Part shown: one piece after another, positions 25,447-33,064 of the stretch
Layout: every line of letters begins with the position of its first letter
How positions within the stretch are numbered: the stretch's first letter is position 1
Assembly: GCA_963807925.1 (NCBI GenBank)
Contig: CAWEDP010000003.1
Location: 512,095-576,094 of the forward strand
Length of the DNA stretch: 64,000 bases
Origin: CAWEDP01 sp963807925
GTDB lineage: Bacteria; Acidobacteriota; Vicinamibacteria; Vicinamibacterales; CAVVIG01
Direction: 5' to 3'
Translations under genes and position numbers: made by a program
The notes under the pieces: model-generated
What the model was told of the DNA's origin: nothing
The model's input: only the letters and a program-made list of their open reading frames with translations
The model's database searches: none

Positions 25447-25886
25447 AGAACAAACCGACGAGACCGCGCGTGCTGCTGGTCGACGACTATCCGGACGCTC
25501 GCGAGATGTACGGCGAGTACCTCCAGTTCTCGGGATACGACGTCATCGAGGCGGCGAACGGCATGGAGGCGCTAGAGCGCGCGGTCCAGGACAAACCGGA
25601 CATCATCCTCATGGACTTGTCGCTGCCCGTCATGGATGGCTGGGAAGCGACGCGGCGCCTGAAGGCCGACGAGCGCACCGCCTCCATTCCCGTTGTCGCC
25701 CTCACCGGCCATGCCCTGGCCGGCATCTCCGAGGGCGCCCGACGGGCGGGCTGCGACGCGTTCGTCACCAAGCCCTGTCTGCCCGAGGATCTCGTCCTCG
25801 AAATCCGGCGCGTCCTCGACGAGAGGACCGTCGCGTCGCCGGCGAGGAAGAACCGCAGGAGCGGAAAGCATGCGAAAGCCAATTAG
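25443..25886 (+). CDS. CheY-like single-domain response regulator
   Basis: 147 aa. LLVDDYPDAREMY with the acidic pair, phosphoacceptor Asp58 in ILMDLSLPVMDG, conserved Thr in VVALTGHA and Lys110 in FVTKPC. It has no output domain; a basic C-terminal tail (ARKNRRSGKHAKAN) follows the receiver. It is coupled to the kinase (ATGA) and overlaps gvpF by 17 nt, so kinase, regulator and gas vesicle genes are made together. A likely role is phosphorelay or direct protein contact controlling flotation; this is inference. Confidence 0.9.
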   Translation: MKNKPTRPRVLLVDDYPDAREMYGEYLQFSGYDVIEAANGMEALERAVQDKPDIILMDLSLPVMDGWEATRRLKADERTASIPVVALTGHALAGISEGARRAGCDAFVTKPCLPEDLVLEIRRVLDERTVASPARKNRRSGKHAKAN

Positions 25887-26868
25887 CGGGCGTCGGGGGG
25901 CCGGACGGCCGGTGCCGATCCCGTTGCCCAAACGCGCACTGAAGCGGCCGGACGCGCGCGCCGCGAAGGCATTCCAGGGCGACGGCCAGCCGCGCCGCAA
26001 TGGCACGCGGGACGCGGCGTCGGCCGGTCCCGGGCGTGCGCACCCGGCCAAGAGCGTCCGGCGTCGGATCGACAGGGTCGTGCAAGGCCGCGTGTCGCCC
26101 CAGCAGACGCGCGCAGCCGCGAGTCGCGGCAAGTACGTGTACTGCATCATCGAAGCCGTCGACGCGCTGCGGTTCGGCCCCATCGGCATCGGCGCCAACC
26201 CGTCGGACGTCTACACGGTCCACTTCCGCGACCTGGCGGCGGTCGTGTCGGACGCCCCGCTCGAGGTGCTCGACTCGACGCGCGAGAACGTGCTCGCCCA
26301 CGAACGCGTGAACGAGACGGTGATGCGCGAGCACACCGTCATCCCGATGTCGTTCGGCACCATCTTCAAGACACGCGAGGACATCGTCGAACTGCTCCGT
26401 TCGGCCGCCGAGGCCTTCGGCGACGTGCTGAACAAGATGCAGAACAAGCTCGAGTTCGGACTGAAGGTGCTGTGGGATCGCGATCAGGCGATCCGGCAGG
26501 TGGAAGCCGAGGACGAGGACATCGGCCGTCTGAAGCAGGAGATCTCGAGCCAGAAGGGACCGACCTATTTCGCCCGGATGCAGTACGGCCGTCTCGTGGA
26601 CGCCGCGCTCCAGGCCCGATCGGAGCGCTACGTGGCCGACGTCCTCGACCTGCTCCGCGACGTGTCGGTCGCGTCACGGGTCAACAAGCCGATTGGCGAC
26701 AAGATAATCATGAACGCGGCGTTCCTGATCTCGCGCGACCAGGAGGCCGCCTTCGATGCGAAGGTCAAATCGATCGCCGGCCGCTTCGAGAAGCTGACGT
26801 TCAAGTACACCGGGCCCTGGCCGCCGTACAATTTCGTGAACATCCGACTCAAACTGGAACGGGCCTGA
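25870..26868 (+). CDS. gvpF: Gas vesicle protein GvpF/GvpL (long form)
   Basis: 332 aa. The GvpF/L domain starts near residue 88 (KYVYCIIEAVDALRFGPIG) and runs to the C-terminal TGPWPPYNFVNI signature. Before it is an extra ~85-residue basic, Pro/Arg-rich segment not found in ordinary GvpF, which starts at this strand. The ATG at 25870 has GGAG at proper spacing, supporting the long form. GvpF/L binds GvpA and works as an assembly chaperone or edge factor. It overlaps the response regulator gene by 17 nt. Confidence 0.88.
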   Translation: MRKPISGRRGAGRPVPIPLPKRALKRPDARAAKAFQGDGQPRRNGTRDAASAGPGRAHPAKSVRRRIDRVVQGRVSPQQTRAAASRGKYVYCIIEAVDALRFGPIGIGANPSDVYTVHFRDLAAVVSDAPLEVLDSTRENVLAHERVNETVMREHTVIPMSFGTIFKTREDIVELLRSAAEAFGDVLNKMQNKLEFGLKVLWDRDQAIRQVEAEDEDIGRLKQEISSQKGPTYFARMQYGRLVDAALQARSERYVADVLDLLRDVSVASRVNKPIGDKIIMNAAFLISRDQEAAFDAKVKSIAGRFEKLTFKYTGPWPPYNFVNIRLKLERA

Positions 26869-26932
26869 CGCGGCTGTCGGGCCTCGGCGCGACGACTGAA
26901 GCCGGTTGAAGAGCGAAGACTGAAGCGTTGAC

Positions 26933-27223
26933 GTGTTCATCCTCGATTCCCTCCTGATCGGCGGCCTTCGTTTCGTCCTCGACAAGGTGGCGGCCGCCGC
27001 GGAGGCGGAGCTCAACGACGAGGCGGCGCTTCGACAGCGGCTCCTCGAGGCCCAGATGCGGCTCGAACTGGACGAGATCACCGCCGAGGAGTGTGCCGCA
27101 ATCGAGGCAGACGTCCTCGCGCGGCTGCGCGAGACCAGGGAGCGTCAGCCGCACGCTCTCTCCATGTCGCCCCACGGCCGGGTCACCGGCGTCGAAATCG
27201 AGAGTGTCGAGGCCGACCACTGA
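26933..27223 (+). CDS. gvpG: Gas vesicle protein GvpG
   Basis: 96 aa, GTG start. LLIGGLRFVLDKVAAAAEAE followed by EAALRQRLLEAQMRLELDEITAEE is the short helical GvpG pattern (hydrophobic N-terminus, charged helix with an Ile-Thr-Glu-Glu turn). GvpG is an accessory assembly protein that cooperates with GvpF/L. The 64 bp before it hold only two GACTGAAGC direct repeats. Its end overlaps the ATPase gene. Confidence 0.85.
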   Translation: MFILDSLLIGGLRFVLDKVAAAAEAELNDEAALRQRLLEAQMRLELDEITAEECAAIEADVLARLRETRERQPHALSMSPHGRVTGVEIESVEADH

Positions 27224-29279
27224 CCGCCCGACCCGGCCCCGGGCGCACCAGCACCGACTGGTGTTCTTCGGCGGCAAGGGCGGCGTCGGCAAGACCACGT
27301 GTGCGGCGTCGTGGGCCCTGAACCAGGCCCGCGCCGGCCGTCGCGTGCTCCTGGTCTCGACCGACCCGGCGCATTCGCTCGGCGACGCGCTGCAGGTGCG
27401 CCTCTCGAACCGTGTGCGGCGGATTCCGGTCGGGCGTCGCACGTTGAGCGCCGTCGAGCTCGACGGGCCGCGCGCGTACGCGCGGTGGCTGGGCGGTCAT
27501 CGCCACGCGCTCGCGTCCGCGATCGAGCACGGCACCTGGCTCGGTCGAGACGACGTCGAGGCGCTCCTTCAATTGTCGATTCCGGGAATCGACGAGCTGG
27601 TCGGGATGCTCGAGGTCGTCAGGCTGGCGGCCGCTGGCGCCTACGATGTCGTGGTCGTGGACACGGCGCCGACCGGCCACGCGCTTCACCTGCTGGCCGC
27701 GCCGGCGAGTGTGGCGGCCGCCGCCCGCGCGATCGACGCCATGCAGGACCGACACCGCGCGATCCGCCGCCAGTTGGCAGGCGTCGATCGTCCCGAAGCC
27801 TCCGACCGCCTGATCGCACGGCTCGAGGAACAGGCCGCCGCCACGGTCTCGCTGCTGCGCGGCCGTCGCACGGTCTTCCGGTGGGTGCTGCTGCCTGAGG
27901 CGCTTGCGGTCGCCGAGAGCGAGGACGGCCTCGCAGCGCTCGCGCGATTCAACATCCGCGTCGCCGATCTGATCGTCAATCGCGTGGTGGCGGACGGTCC
28001 TGGCTGTCGTATCTGCGATCGGCGTCGCGCCATGGAACGGGCGGTGATCGCGGGGCTCGTCACGCGCCGGGCCGACCGATCACGCCGCGTGCGCGTCCTG
28101 TTCGACGAGCCGCGCGAGCCGCGCGGCATCGATTCTCTCGCGCGGATTGGCCGCCGTCTGACCGGGCCGGGTGGCCGCGTTGGTGTGGCCCGGCGCCGGC
28201 GACGCTCCACGGCGCCGGCGACCCTCCTGAGCGTCCCGCCGGCAGCAGACCCGATTGCTGTCGAGAAGATTGATGGGCTCGCGAAGACGCGTCTGCTGAT
28301 CGTTGGCGGCAAGGGCGGCGTCGGGAAAACCACCGTTGCGGCGGCCATCGGGATCCGAATCGCGAAGGCGAACCCCGGCCGGCGCGTGCTGCTGATCTCC
28401 ACCGACCCCGCCCACTCGCTCGGCGACGTCCTCGGTGTGGTCGCCAGCGATCGTCCGCGAATCATCGGCGGCGCGCCCTCCAATCTCGAGGTCCGCGAGC
28501 TGGACGCGGCGGCCGCGCTGGCGCGACGCCGGCACGATCTCGAGGCGGCTCTGGCCGAGATCGCCGCGTCGATTGGAGCGGGCCAGGCCGATTCAGCACG
28601 GAGCCTCGACCAGCTGCTGGACCTGGCGCCGCCCGGCATCGACGAACTGCTCGGGATCCTGGAGGTGGCCGACTCACTCGCCAAGTCGGTTCGCGGCGCT
28701 GATGGCAGAGAGGCGGCCGCATCGGGAACCCGGTACGATCTCGTTGTCGTCGATGCGGCGCCGACCGGCCACGCGCTCCGCCTGCTCGAAATGCCAGGCA
28801 TCGCGCGCGAGTGGATCCGGGTGCTGATCCGTCTGCTCCTGAAATACCACGAGCTCGTGCGGCCTGGCCGCCTCGCCGCGGAGTTGCTGGCACTGTCGAA
28901 ATCGAACCGCGCCCTTCAGGACCTGCTCGGCGACCCTGCAGCGAGTGGCTTTCTCGTCGTGACGCGCGCGGCGGTGGTGCCGCGGATCGAGACCGAGCGC
29001 CTCTTGGTGCGGCTGCGGAGACTGGGCATTGCCGCGACGGCCCTCGTGGTGAATGCGATGACACTCGGACCGGGTCGCTGCTCACGGTGCCGGGCCGGCG
29101 CCCGCGCCGAGCGGCGCGAGCTCGAGACGTTGACTCGGCGGGTCAGGCGGGGAAGCCGGGGCTGCGCTATCATCCTGACCCCGCTCGCAAGCCCGCCTCC
29201 TCGCGGCGTGGCCGCGCTGGAAGCATGGGGGGGAGCCTGGACGAGGACATGGCCGCAGGCACGTACGTCTTCTGTGTGA
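27204..29279 (+). CDS. Two-domain ArsA/Get3-like ATPase in the gas vesicle cluster
   Basis: About 691 aa if the GTG at 27204 is used; a start at 27093 (in gvpG) or 27261 is possible. It has two tandem copies of the same fold. Each has the deviant Walker A GGKGGVGKTT (near residues 24 and 368), STDPAHSLGD (switch I), PGIDEL and APTGHAL (switch II). Each half also carries a CxxC (CRIC near 269, CSRC near 626), like the zinc Cys pair of Get3. ArsA-type ATPases energise arsenite export; Get3 types escort hydrophobic membrane segments. No arsB, arsR or acr3 is nearby and all neighbours are gvp genes, so an assembly role is more likely. Confidence 0.85.
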   Translation: MSRPTTDRPTRPRAHQHRLVFFGGKGGVGKTTCAASWALNQARAGRRVLLVSTDPAHSLGDALQVRLSNRVRRIPVGRRTLSAVELDGPRAYARWLGGHRHALASAIEHGTWLGRDDVEALLQLSIPGIDELVGMLEVVRLAAAGAYDVVVVDTAPTGHALHLLAAPASVAAAARAIDAMQDRHRAIRRQLAGVDRPEASDRLIARLEEQAAATVSLLRGRRTVFRWVLLPEALAVAESEDGLAALARFNIRVADLIVNRVVADGPGCRICDRRRAMERAVIAGLVTRRADRSRRVRVLFDEPREPRGIDSLARIGRRLTGPGGRVGVARRRRRSTAPATLLSVPPAADPIAVEKIDGLAKTRLLIVGGKGGVGKTTVAAAIGIRIAKANPGRRVLLISTDPAHSLGDVLGVVASDRPRIIGGAPSNLEVRELDAAAALARRRHDLEAALAEIAASIGAGQADSARSLDQLLDLAPPGIDELLGILEVADSLAKSVRGADGREAAASGTRYDLVVVDAAPTGHALRLLEMPGIAREWIRVLIRLLLKYHELVRPGRLAAELLALSKSNRALQDLLGDPAASGFLVVTRAAVVPRIETERLLVRLRRLGIAATALVVNAMTLGPGRCSRCRAGARAERRELETLTRRVRRGSRGCAIILTPLASPPPRGVAALEAWGGAWTRTWPQARTSSV

Positions 29280-30037
29280 TTGCGTCGGACCGGAGGCCAG
29301 CGCCGAGGCCGCGCCGTCGCGGGCTCCCGGGGCAGGGGCCGGTCCGTCTGCTCGCGGTGGACGACCAGCGACCGCGGCTCTGGCTGGTCGTCGCCGACGC
29401 GCCCCTCGCCCAGTACGGCGACCCGGCGATCAATCGCCGGCTGTCCGACCTCCAGTGGGTGGCACGCGCTGCGGTGGCGCACGAGTCGGTCGTCGAGTCG
29501 TTCATCGAATCGGCGACGGTCGTCCCGATGAAGCTCTTCACCATCTTCTCCAGCGACGAGCGCGCGCTTCACCATGTCACCGCCGAGCGCCGGCGCGTGG
29601 AGTCGGTGCTGCGGCGCGTGTCGAAGCACCACGAGTGGGGCGTTCGCGTGGCGCTCGACGGCGGCCCGATCCTCCGCCGCCAGTCGCCCGGCGGGGTACG
29701 GCGCGCGAAGGCACCGGAGTCCGGCGCCGGCTACCTGTCGTCGAAACGCGAGCAGCGCGACCGCGCTGCGGAGCGCCGTACACGCGCGCGCACGGTGACG
29801 GCGGACCTGTACGAGCGGCTCGAGCGCGAAGCCGCCGAGGGGAGACGCCGTGCGCCGAGGAGGGAGCTTCCCGCCAAGGGCGGGCCGCTCCTGCTCGACG
29901 CGGCGTTTCTGGTGCCCCGCTCGCGGTCGCGGCGTTTTGCGGCAATCGTCAGCCGATTGAGGACCAGGCTGGCGGCCGAAGGCTATCGCGTCACGATGAC
30001 CGGTCCCTGGCCGCCCTACACGTTCGTGCAGGACTGA
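29249..30037 (+). CDS. gvpL: Second gas vesicle protein GvpF/GvpL
   Basis: 262 aa. TYVFCVIASD at the N-terminus, VVPMKLFTIFSSDERAL in the middle and the C-terminal MTGPWPPYTFVQD are typical GvpF/L landmarks. The middle (residues ~140-215) is rich in Arg and Glu. An alternative ATG eight codons upstream (29225) exists. The start lies within the last 31 nt of the ATPase gene. Two divergent GvpF/L proteins in one cluster is normal for gas vesicle operons. Confidence 0.85.
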   Translation: MAAGTYVFCVIASDRRPAPRPRRRGLPGQGPVRLLAVDDQRPRLWLVVADAPLAQYGDPAINRRLSDLQWVARAAVAHESVVESFIESATVVPMKLFTIFSSDERALHHVTAERRRVESVLRRVSKHHEWGVRVALDGGPILRRQSPGGVRRAKAPESGAGYLSSKREQRDRAAERRTRARTVTADLYERLEREAAEGRRRAPRRELPAKGGPLLLDAAFLVPRSRSRRFAAIVSRLRTRLAAEGYRVTMTGPWPPYTFVQD

Positions 30038-30046
30038 GTCGCAGCC

Positions 30047-30313
30047 ATGCCCCAGCGCCGGGAAACGAAAGCGCCTCCGCCCGCGGCCGACGACATGCTC
30101 GAGCCCGACACGTCGGTTCTCGACCTCCTCGACCGGTTGCTGAACAAGGGCGTGATGCTGAATGGAGACGTGACGCTCGGAATCGCGGGCGTCGATCTCA
30201 TTTATCTGCGGCTGGCGTCGATCTTCTCCGCGATCGACCGCGTCCTGCCGAGCACGTCACCGCCGCGGCGGCGACGTGCGAGCCGGCGGCGTCGGCTCGG
30301 GCGGCGGCCGTGA
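30047..30313 (+). CDS. Third GvpA/J-family gas vesicle protein (J/M-like)
   Basis: 88 aa. LDLLDRLLNKGVMLNGDVTLGIAGVDLIYLRL is the GvpA-fold core with the LLNKGV and GDVTLGIAGVDL sequence usual in GvpJ/M minor proteins. It ends in an Arg-rich tail (PPRRRRASRRRRLGRRP). Minor GvpA paralogs are thought to form the vesicle tips. It overlaps gvpK by 4 nt (GTGA). Confidence 0.85.
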   Translation: MPQRRETKAPPPAADDMLEPDTSVLDLLDRLLNKGVMLNGDVTLGIAGVDLIYLRLASIFSAIDRVLPSTSPPRRRRASRRRRLGRRP

Positions 30314-30762
30314 AGGGCGGCCGCCGCAAGGCTTCCGCCCGACGAACGCGTCCCAGGCCGCAGCGCCCGGCGGCCCGGCCCGTGACGGCCGCCGAACTGC
30401 GGGCGCTCAGCCGCGCGCTCCAGCGTCAGGCGAGGCGTACGACCACCAAACGCGCCTTACGACCACCACGACAGCCGACGGGAGCACGCCGGCGCCCGGC
30501 GTCCCTCCACTGGAACCCGAAGCCCCAGGACGTGCAGAAATCGGTGGCCCAGCTCGTGCTCACGCTCGTGGAGTTCCTGCGCAAGCTGATGGAACGTCAA
30601 GCCATCCGTCGGATGGAGGAACAGACGCTCACCCCGGAGCAGGTCGAGGCGGTGGGCGTCGGCCTGATGACGCTCGAGAAGACCATCCGCGACATCGCCA
30701 GGAAGTTCGGACTCTCGCCCGAGGATCTCAACCTCGATCTCGGCACGCTCAAGCTGATGTAG
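30310..30762 (+). CDS. gvpK: Gas vesicle protein GvpK
   Basis: 150 aa with a GTG start overlapping the previous stop. The conserved GvpK region is DVQKSVAQLVLTLVEFLRKLMERQAIRRME through GLMTLEKTIRDIARKFGLSPEDLNLDLG, here seen at about residues 75-148 (given in outline). The first ~70 residues are Arg/Pro-rich and not part of usual GvpK. It is the last gas vesicle gene and runs 14 bp into the convergent dtxR-type gene. Confidence 0.9.
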   Translation: MKGGRRKASARRTRPRPQRPAARPVTAAELRALSRALQRQARRTTTKRALRPPRQPTGARRRPASLHWNPKPQDVQKSVAQLVLTLVEFLRKLMERQAIRRMEEQTLTPEQVEAVGVGLMTLEKTIRDIARKFGLSPEDLNLDLGTLKLM

Positions 30763-31456
30763 TCGGGTGTGGGGGCTCCAGCGGCCGGTCCACCTCGACG
30801 AGCAGCTTCGACGCAGCCCGCGCTCCAATGGTAATCGTCGTGTCGCTCCTGCCCCGCAGCCGCACCGAGTCGGCCGCCGGGTCGCGCGATTCGACTTGCA
30901 CCGGCTCGCCAGGCTTCAGGCCGCTGTTCTCGATGAACCGCAGGAATGCGGGGTGCTGGTCCGAGATCCGCGTCACGCGCAGCGGCGTCCCGAGTGGACA
31001 CGTCAGCAGCGAGTCGAGCTCCTGCCGCACGAGGGCGCCGTCGGGATTCGGGATCGGATCGCCGTGCGGGTCGGTGGTCGGTCGGCCGAGCATCTCGTCG
31101 ATGCGGTCGATCAACCGATCCGAGACGACGTGCTCGAGCTGTTCGGCCTCTTCGTGCACCTCGTCCCAGCTCATGCCCATCACCTGGACGAGGAACAACT
31201 CGACGAGCCTGTGGCGCCGCAGCACGAGGCCGGCGAGCTTCGCTCCGGCGGCGGTCAGTCTCACGCCCACGTAGGGTTCGTAGTCGGCCAGCCCCGACTC
31301 GGCCAGCGCCTTCACCATCGTCGTGGCGGTTCCGGGGGCGACGCCGACCGATGTCGCGACCTGTCCCATCGGCACCAGCCGGTCGCCGGACGGCAGCGAC
31401 GACTGGCCTTGATAGATCGCCTTGAGATAGTTCTCGACCGTGCTCGACGGGAGCAT
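30749..31456 (-). CDS. DtxR/MntR-family metal-dependent transcription regulator
   Basis: 235 aa. N-terminal winged helix with YLKAIYQ, VATSVGVAPGTATTMVKAL and YVGVRLTAAG; the metal-binding and dimer domain has VLRRHRLVELFLVQVMG and WDEVHEEAEQLEHVVS, with the His and Glu ligands expected of DtxR-type proteins. A C-terminal FeoA/SH3-like domain (~155-230) is present. It senses iron or manganese; metal choice cannot be told. It is divergent from ubiE with only 21 bp between the start codons, and convergent with gvpK. Confidence 0.88.
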   Translation of the reverse strand: MLPSSTVENYLKAIYQGQSSLPSGDRLVPMGQVATSVGVAPGTATTMVKALAESGLADYEPYVGVRLTAAGAKLAGLVLRRHRLVELFLVQVMGMSWDEVHEEAEQLEHVVSDRLIDRIDEMLGRPTTDPHGDPIPNPDGALVRQELDSLLTCPLGTPLRVTRISDQHPAFLRFIENSGLKPGEPVQVESRDPAADSVRLRGRSDTTITIGARAASKLLVEVDRPLEPPHPTTSA

Positions 31457-31477
31457 TGGAGGCTATTATCGCCGTGA
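31457..31477. promoter_or_regulatory. Shared bidirectional -10 between dtxR-type gene and ubiE
   Basis: TATTAT (31464-31469, plus strand) and GATAAT (31465-31470, minus strand) are two readings of the same near-palindrome, GCTATTATCG. Each ends 8 nt from its own ATG, so both messages are expected to be leaderless. There is room for only one RNA polymerase at a time. Confidence 0.45.
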
Positions 31478-32188
31478 ATGAGACTCCGCGAGGAGATCGG
31501 CACGCCGGAGGGGAAGCGCCGGTACGTCCGCATGCTGTTTGCGACGATCGCCGACCGGTACGACTTCATCACCGTGGCGCTGTCGTACGGGCTCGATCGA
31601 CAGTGGAAGCGGCGGGTGGTCGGGCGGATCGCTCCCCGGCACGGCATGCGGGTCCTCGATCTCGCGACAGGCACCGGCGACATCGCGTTCGCATTGTCGG
31701 GCGGCGGCGCGGAGGTCGTCGGTCTGGATCTCACGAAGCGCATGATCGAGCTGGCCGATGCGAAGAAGAACGGCCGCAGCGTTCGCTTTCTGGTCGGCGA
31801 CATGCTGGCGCTCCCGTTCCCGGACCGCTCGTTCGACGCGGTCACGGTCGGCTACGGGCTCCGCAACGTGCCGGATCTCGCGCTCGCGATCGACGAAATC
31901 TCCCGTGTCACCAAGCCGGGCGGCCGCCTCGTCTCGCTCGATTTCAACCGCCCGTCCAACGCGGTCGTCCGCGGCGCCTATCTCGCCTATCTCACCGTTG
32001 TCGGCGGCGCGCTCGGATGGGTGCTGCACCGCGATCCCGACACGTATCGGTATATTCCCGCGTCGCTTCGCACGTATCCTGGCGGCGAAGGCGTGGCCCG
32101 GCTGATGGCGGCGCGCGGGTTTTCGCGCGTCGAGCACGTGAAGGTGCTCGGCGGACTGATGTCCATCCACGATGCGTGGAGAGGATGA
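31478..32188 (+). CDS. ubiE: Demethylmenaquinone methyltransferase
   Basis: 236 aa class I SAM methyltransferase, also called MenG. FATIADRYDFITVALSYGLDRQWKR at the N-terminus, VLDLATGTGDIA for SAM, and VTVGYGLRNVPD and EISRVTKPGGRLVSLDF are diagnostic. It performs the last C-methylation of menaquinone, whose ring is made here by the futalosine route (mqnB, mqnD and mqnE are in the window). It is followed closely by a short hypothetical gene. Confidence 0.93.
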   Translation: MRLREEIGTPEGKRRYVRMLFATIADRYDFITVALSYGLDRQWKRRVVGRIAPRHGMRVLDLATGTGDIAFALSGGGAEVVGLDLTKRMIELADAKKNGRSVRFLVGDMLALPFPDRSFDAVTVGYGLRNVPDLALAIDEISRVTKPGGRLVSLDFNRPSNAVVRGAYLAYLTVVGGALGWVLHRDPDTYRYIPASLRTYPGGEGVARLMAARGFSRVEHVKVLGGLMSIHDAWRG

Positions 32189-32189
32189 C

Positions 32190-32624
32190 GTGCCGGCGCA
32201 GCTGGAGACGTCGAACTGGTCGGGCGAGGGCGCGTTCACGAAGCTCCTGATGGATCGCCTCGGCCAGCTGGCGTCGATCGCGGCGCTCCGCGTCGAGGAT
32301 GCCCCCGCAACCCGGAGCGACGCCGACTACAACTTCGTGAGCAACGAGATCTTCGTGGCGTTTGCGACGGTGTCGCGCGCGGAACCGATTCGGCGCTTCG
32401 GCTTTCTGCCAGGCAGGCGGACGGTGCAGGACAAAGTCATGACCCTGGCCGATCTCGAAGCGACCCTGGCCACCATCGAGGAGATCGGCGCGCCGGACTT
32501 CGCCGACGAGGGGATGATCCAGTACCTGCGCACCGAGCGCATCGTCCCTCCGTACCAGACGCGCGGCTACAAGCTCGTCGAGCTCGTCCGGATCTACGAA
32601 GTCGGATCGGCGTCCCGCGGCTGA
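32190..32624 (+). CDS. Hypothetical protein after ubiE
   Basis: 144 aa using the GTG at 32190, which has GAGAGGA 5 nt upstream and starts 1 nt after the ubiE stop. I recognise no family. The protein is soluble and mixed alpha/beta: SDADYNFVSNEIFVAF, then MTLADLEATLATIEEIGAPDF and YQTRGYKLVELVRIYE. Tight coupling to ubiE suggests co-expression, but that does not prove a role in menaquinone synthesis. Confidence 0.65.
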   Translation: MPAQLETSNWSGEGAFTKLLMDRLGQLASIAALRVEDAPATRSDADYNFVSNEIFVAFATVSRAEPIRRFGFLPGRRTVQDKVMTLADLEATLATIEEIGAPDFADEGMIQYLRTERIVPPYQTRGYKLVELVRIYEVGSASRG

Positions 32625-32634
32625 GATGACCCCG

Positions 32635-33064
32635 TTACCGTTCGACGAACGGCTCGAGCGCCACGAGAACGACGCCGAGCAGATCCTCTTCGCTCACCTC
32701 TCGAACGGGCCGGCCGTCGGCGACGACGAGCTCCGATTCGATGACGCGCCGGCCGCGGCCGCGGCCGGACCGGACGATCAATTGCGGTGGCCGCCCCGAC
32801 GTGTCGAGCGCCAGCTCGATGAAGTCCTGGCTCGAGTGGTCGGAGGTCAGGCGCACGCCGCCGGCCGGGGTGGAGATCGAGAAGGGACGCTTCTCGGCTC
32901 GCAGCACGTTGGCAATCTGTCGGAAGAGCGGGACGGCGACGCGATCCAGGAGGACCTCGGTACTCGGCGGCGGCCTCGTCGGCCAGCGCGCGGCGCTCCG
33001 CCGCCGCGCGCCTGGCGCGGTCGATGGTCGCTTTCACCCGTTTGCGGACGTCCGCGACCTCCAT
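32635..33064 (-). pseudogene. Hypothetical protein gene with a single-base frameshift
   Basis: The 5' part starts at 33064 (overlapping the caiB stop, TGATG): MEVADVRKRVKATIDRARR... up to EAAAEY. The 3' part continues one frame over as VLLDRVAVPLFRQIANVL... to VLVALEPFVER. Removing one C after GAGTAC (minus strand, near 32959-32960) restores one 142-aa protein reading AAAEYEVLLDRV. Coding bias is kept on both sides, so it was recently intact or the base is a sequencing error. Function unknown; it is likely co-transcribed with the CoA-transferase. Confidence 0.65.

Noticed and set aside
27204..29279. Arsenite efflux ATPase in an ars operon
   Set aside because: No arsR, arsB, arsC or acr3 genes are nearby; all overlapping neighbours are gas vesicle genes.
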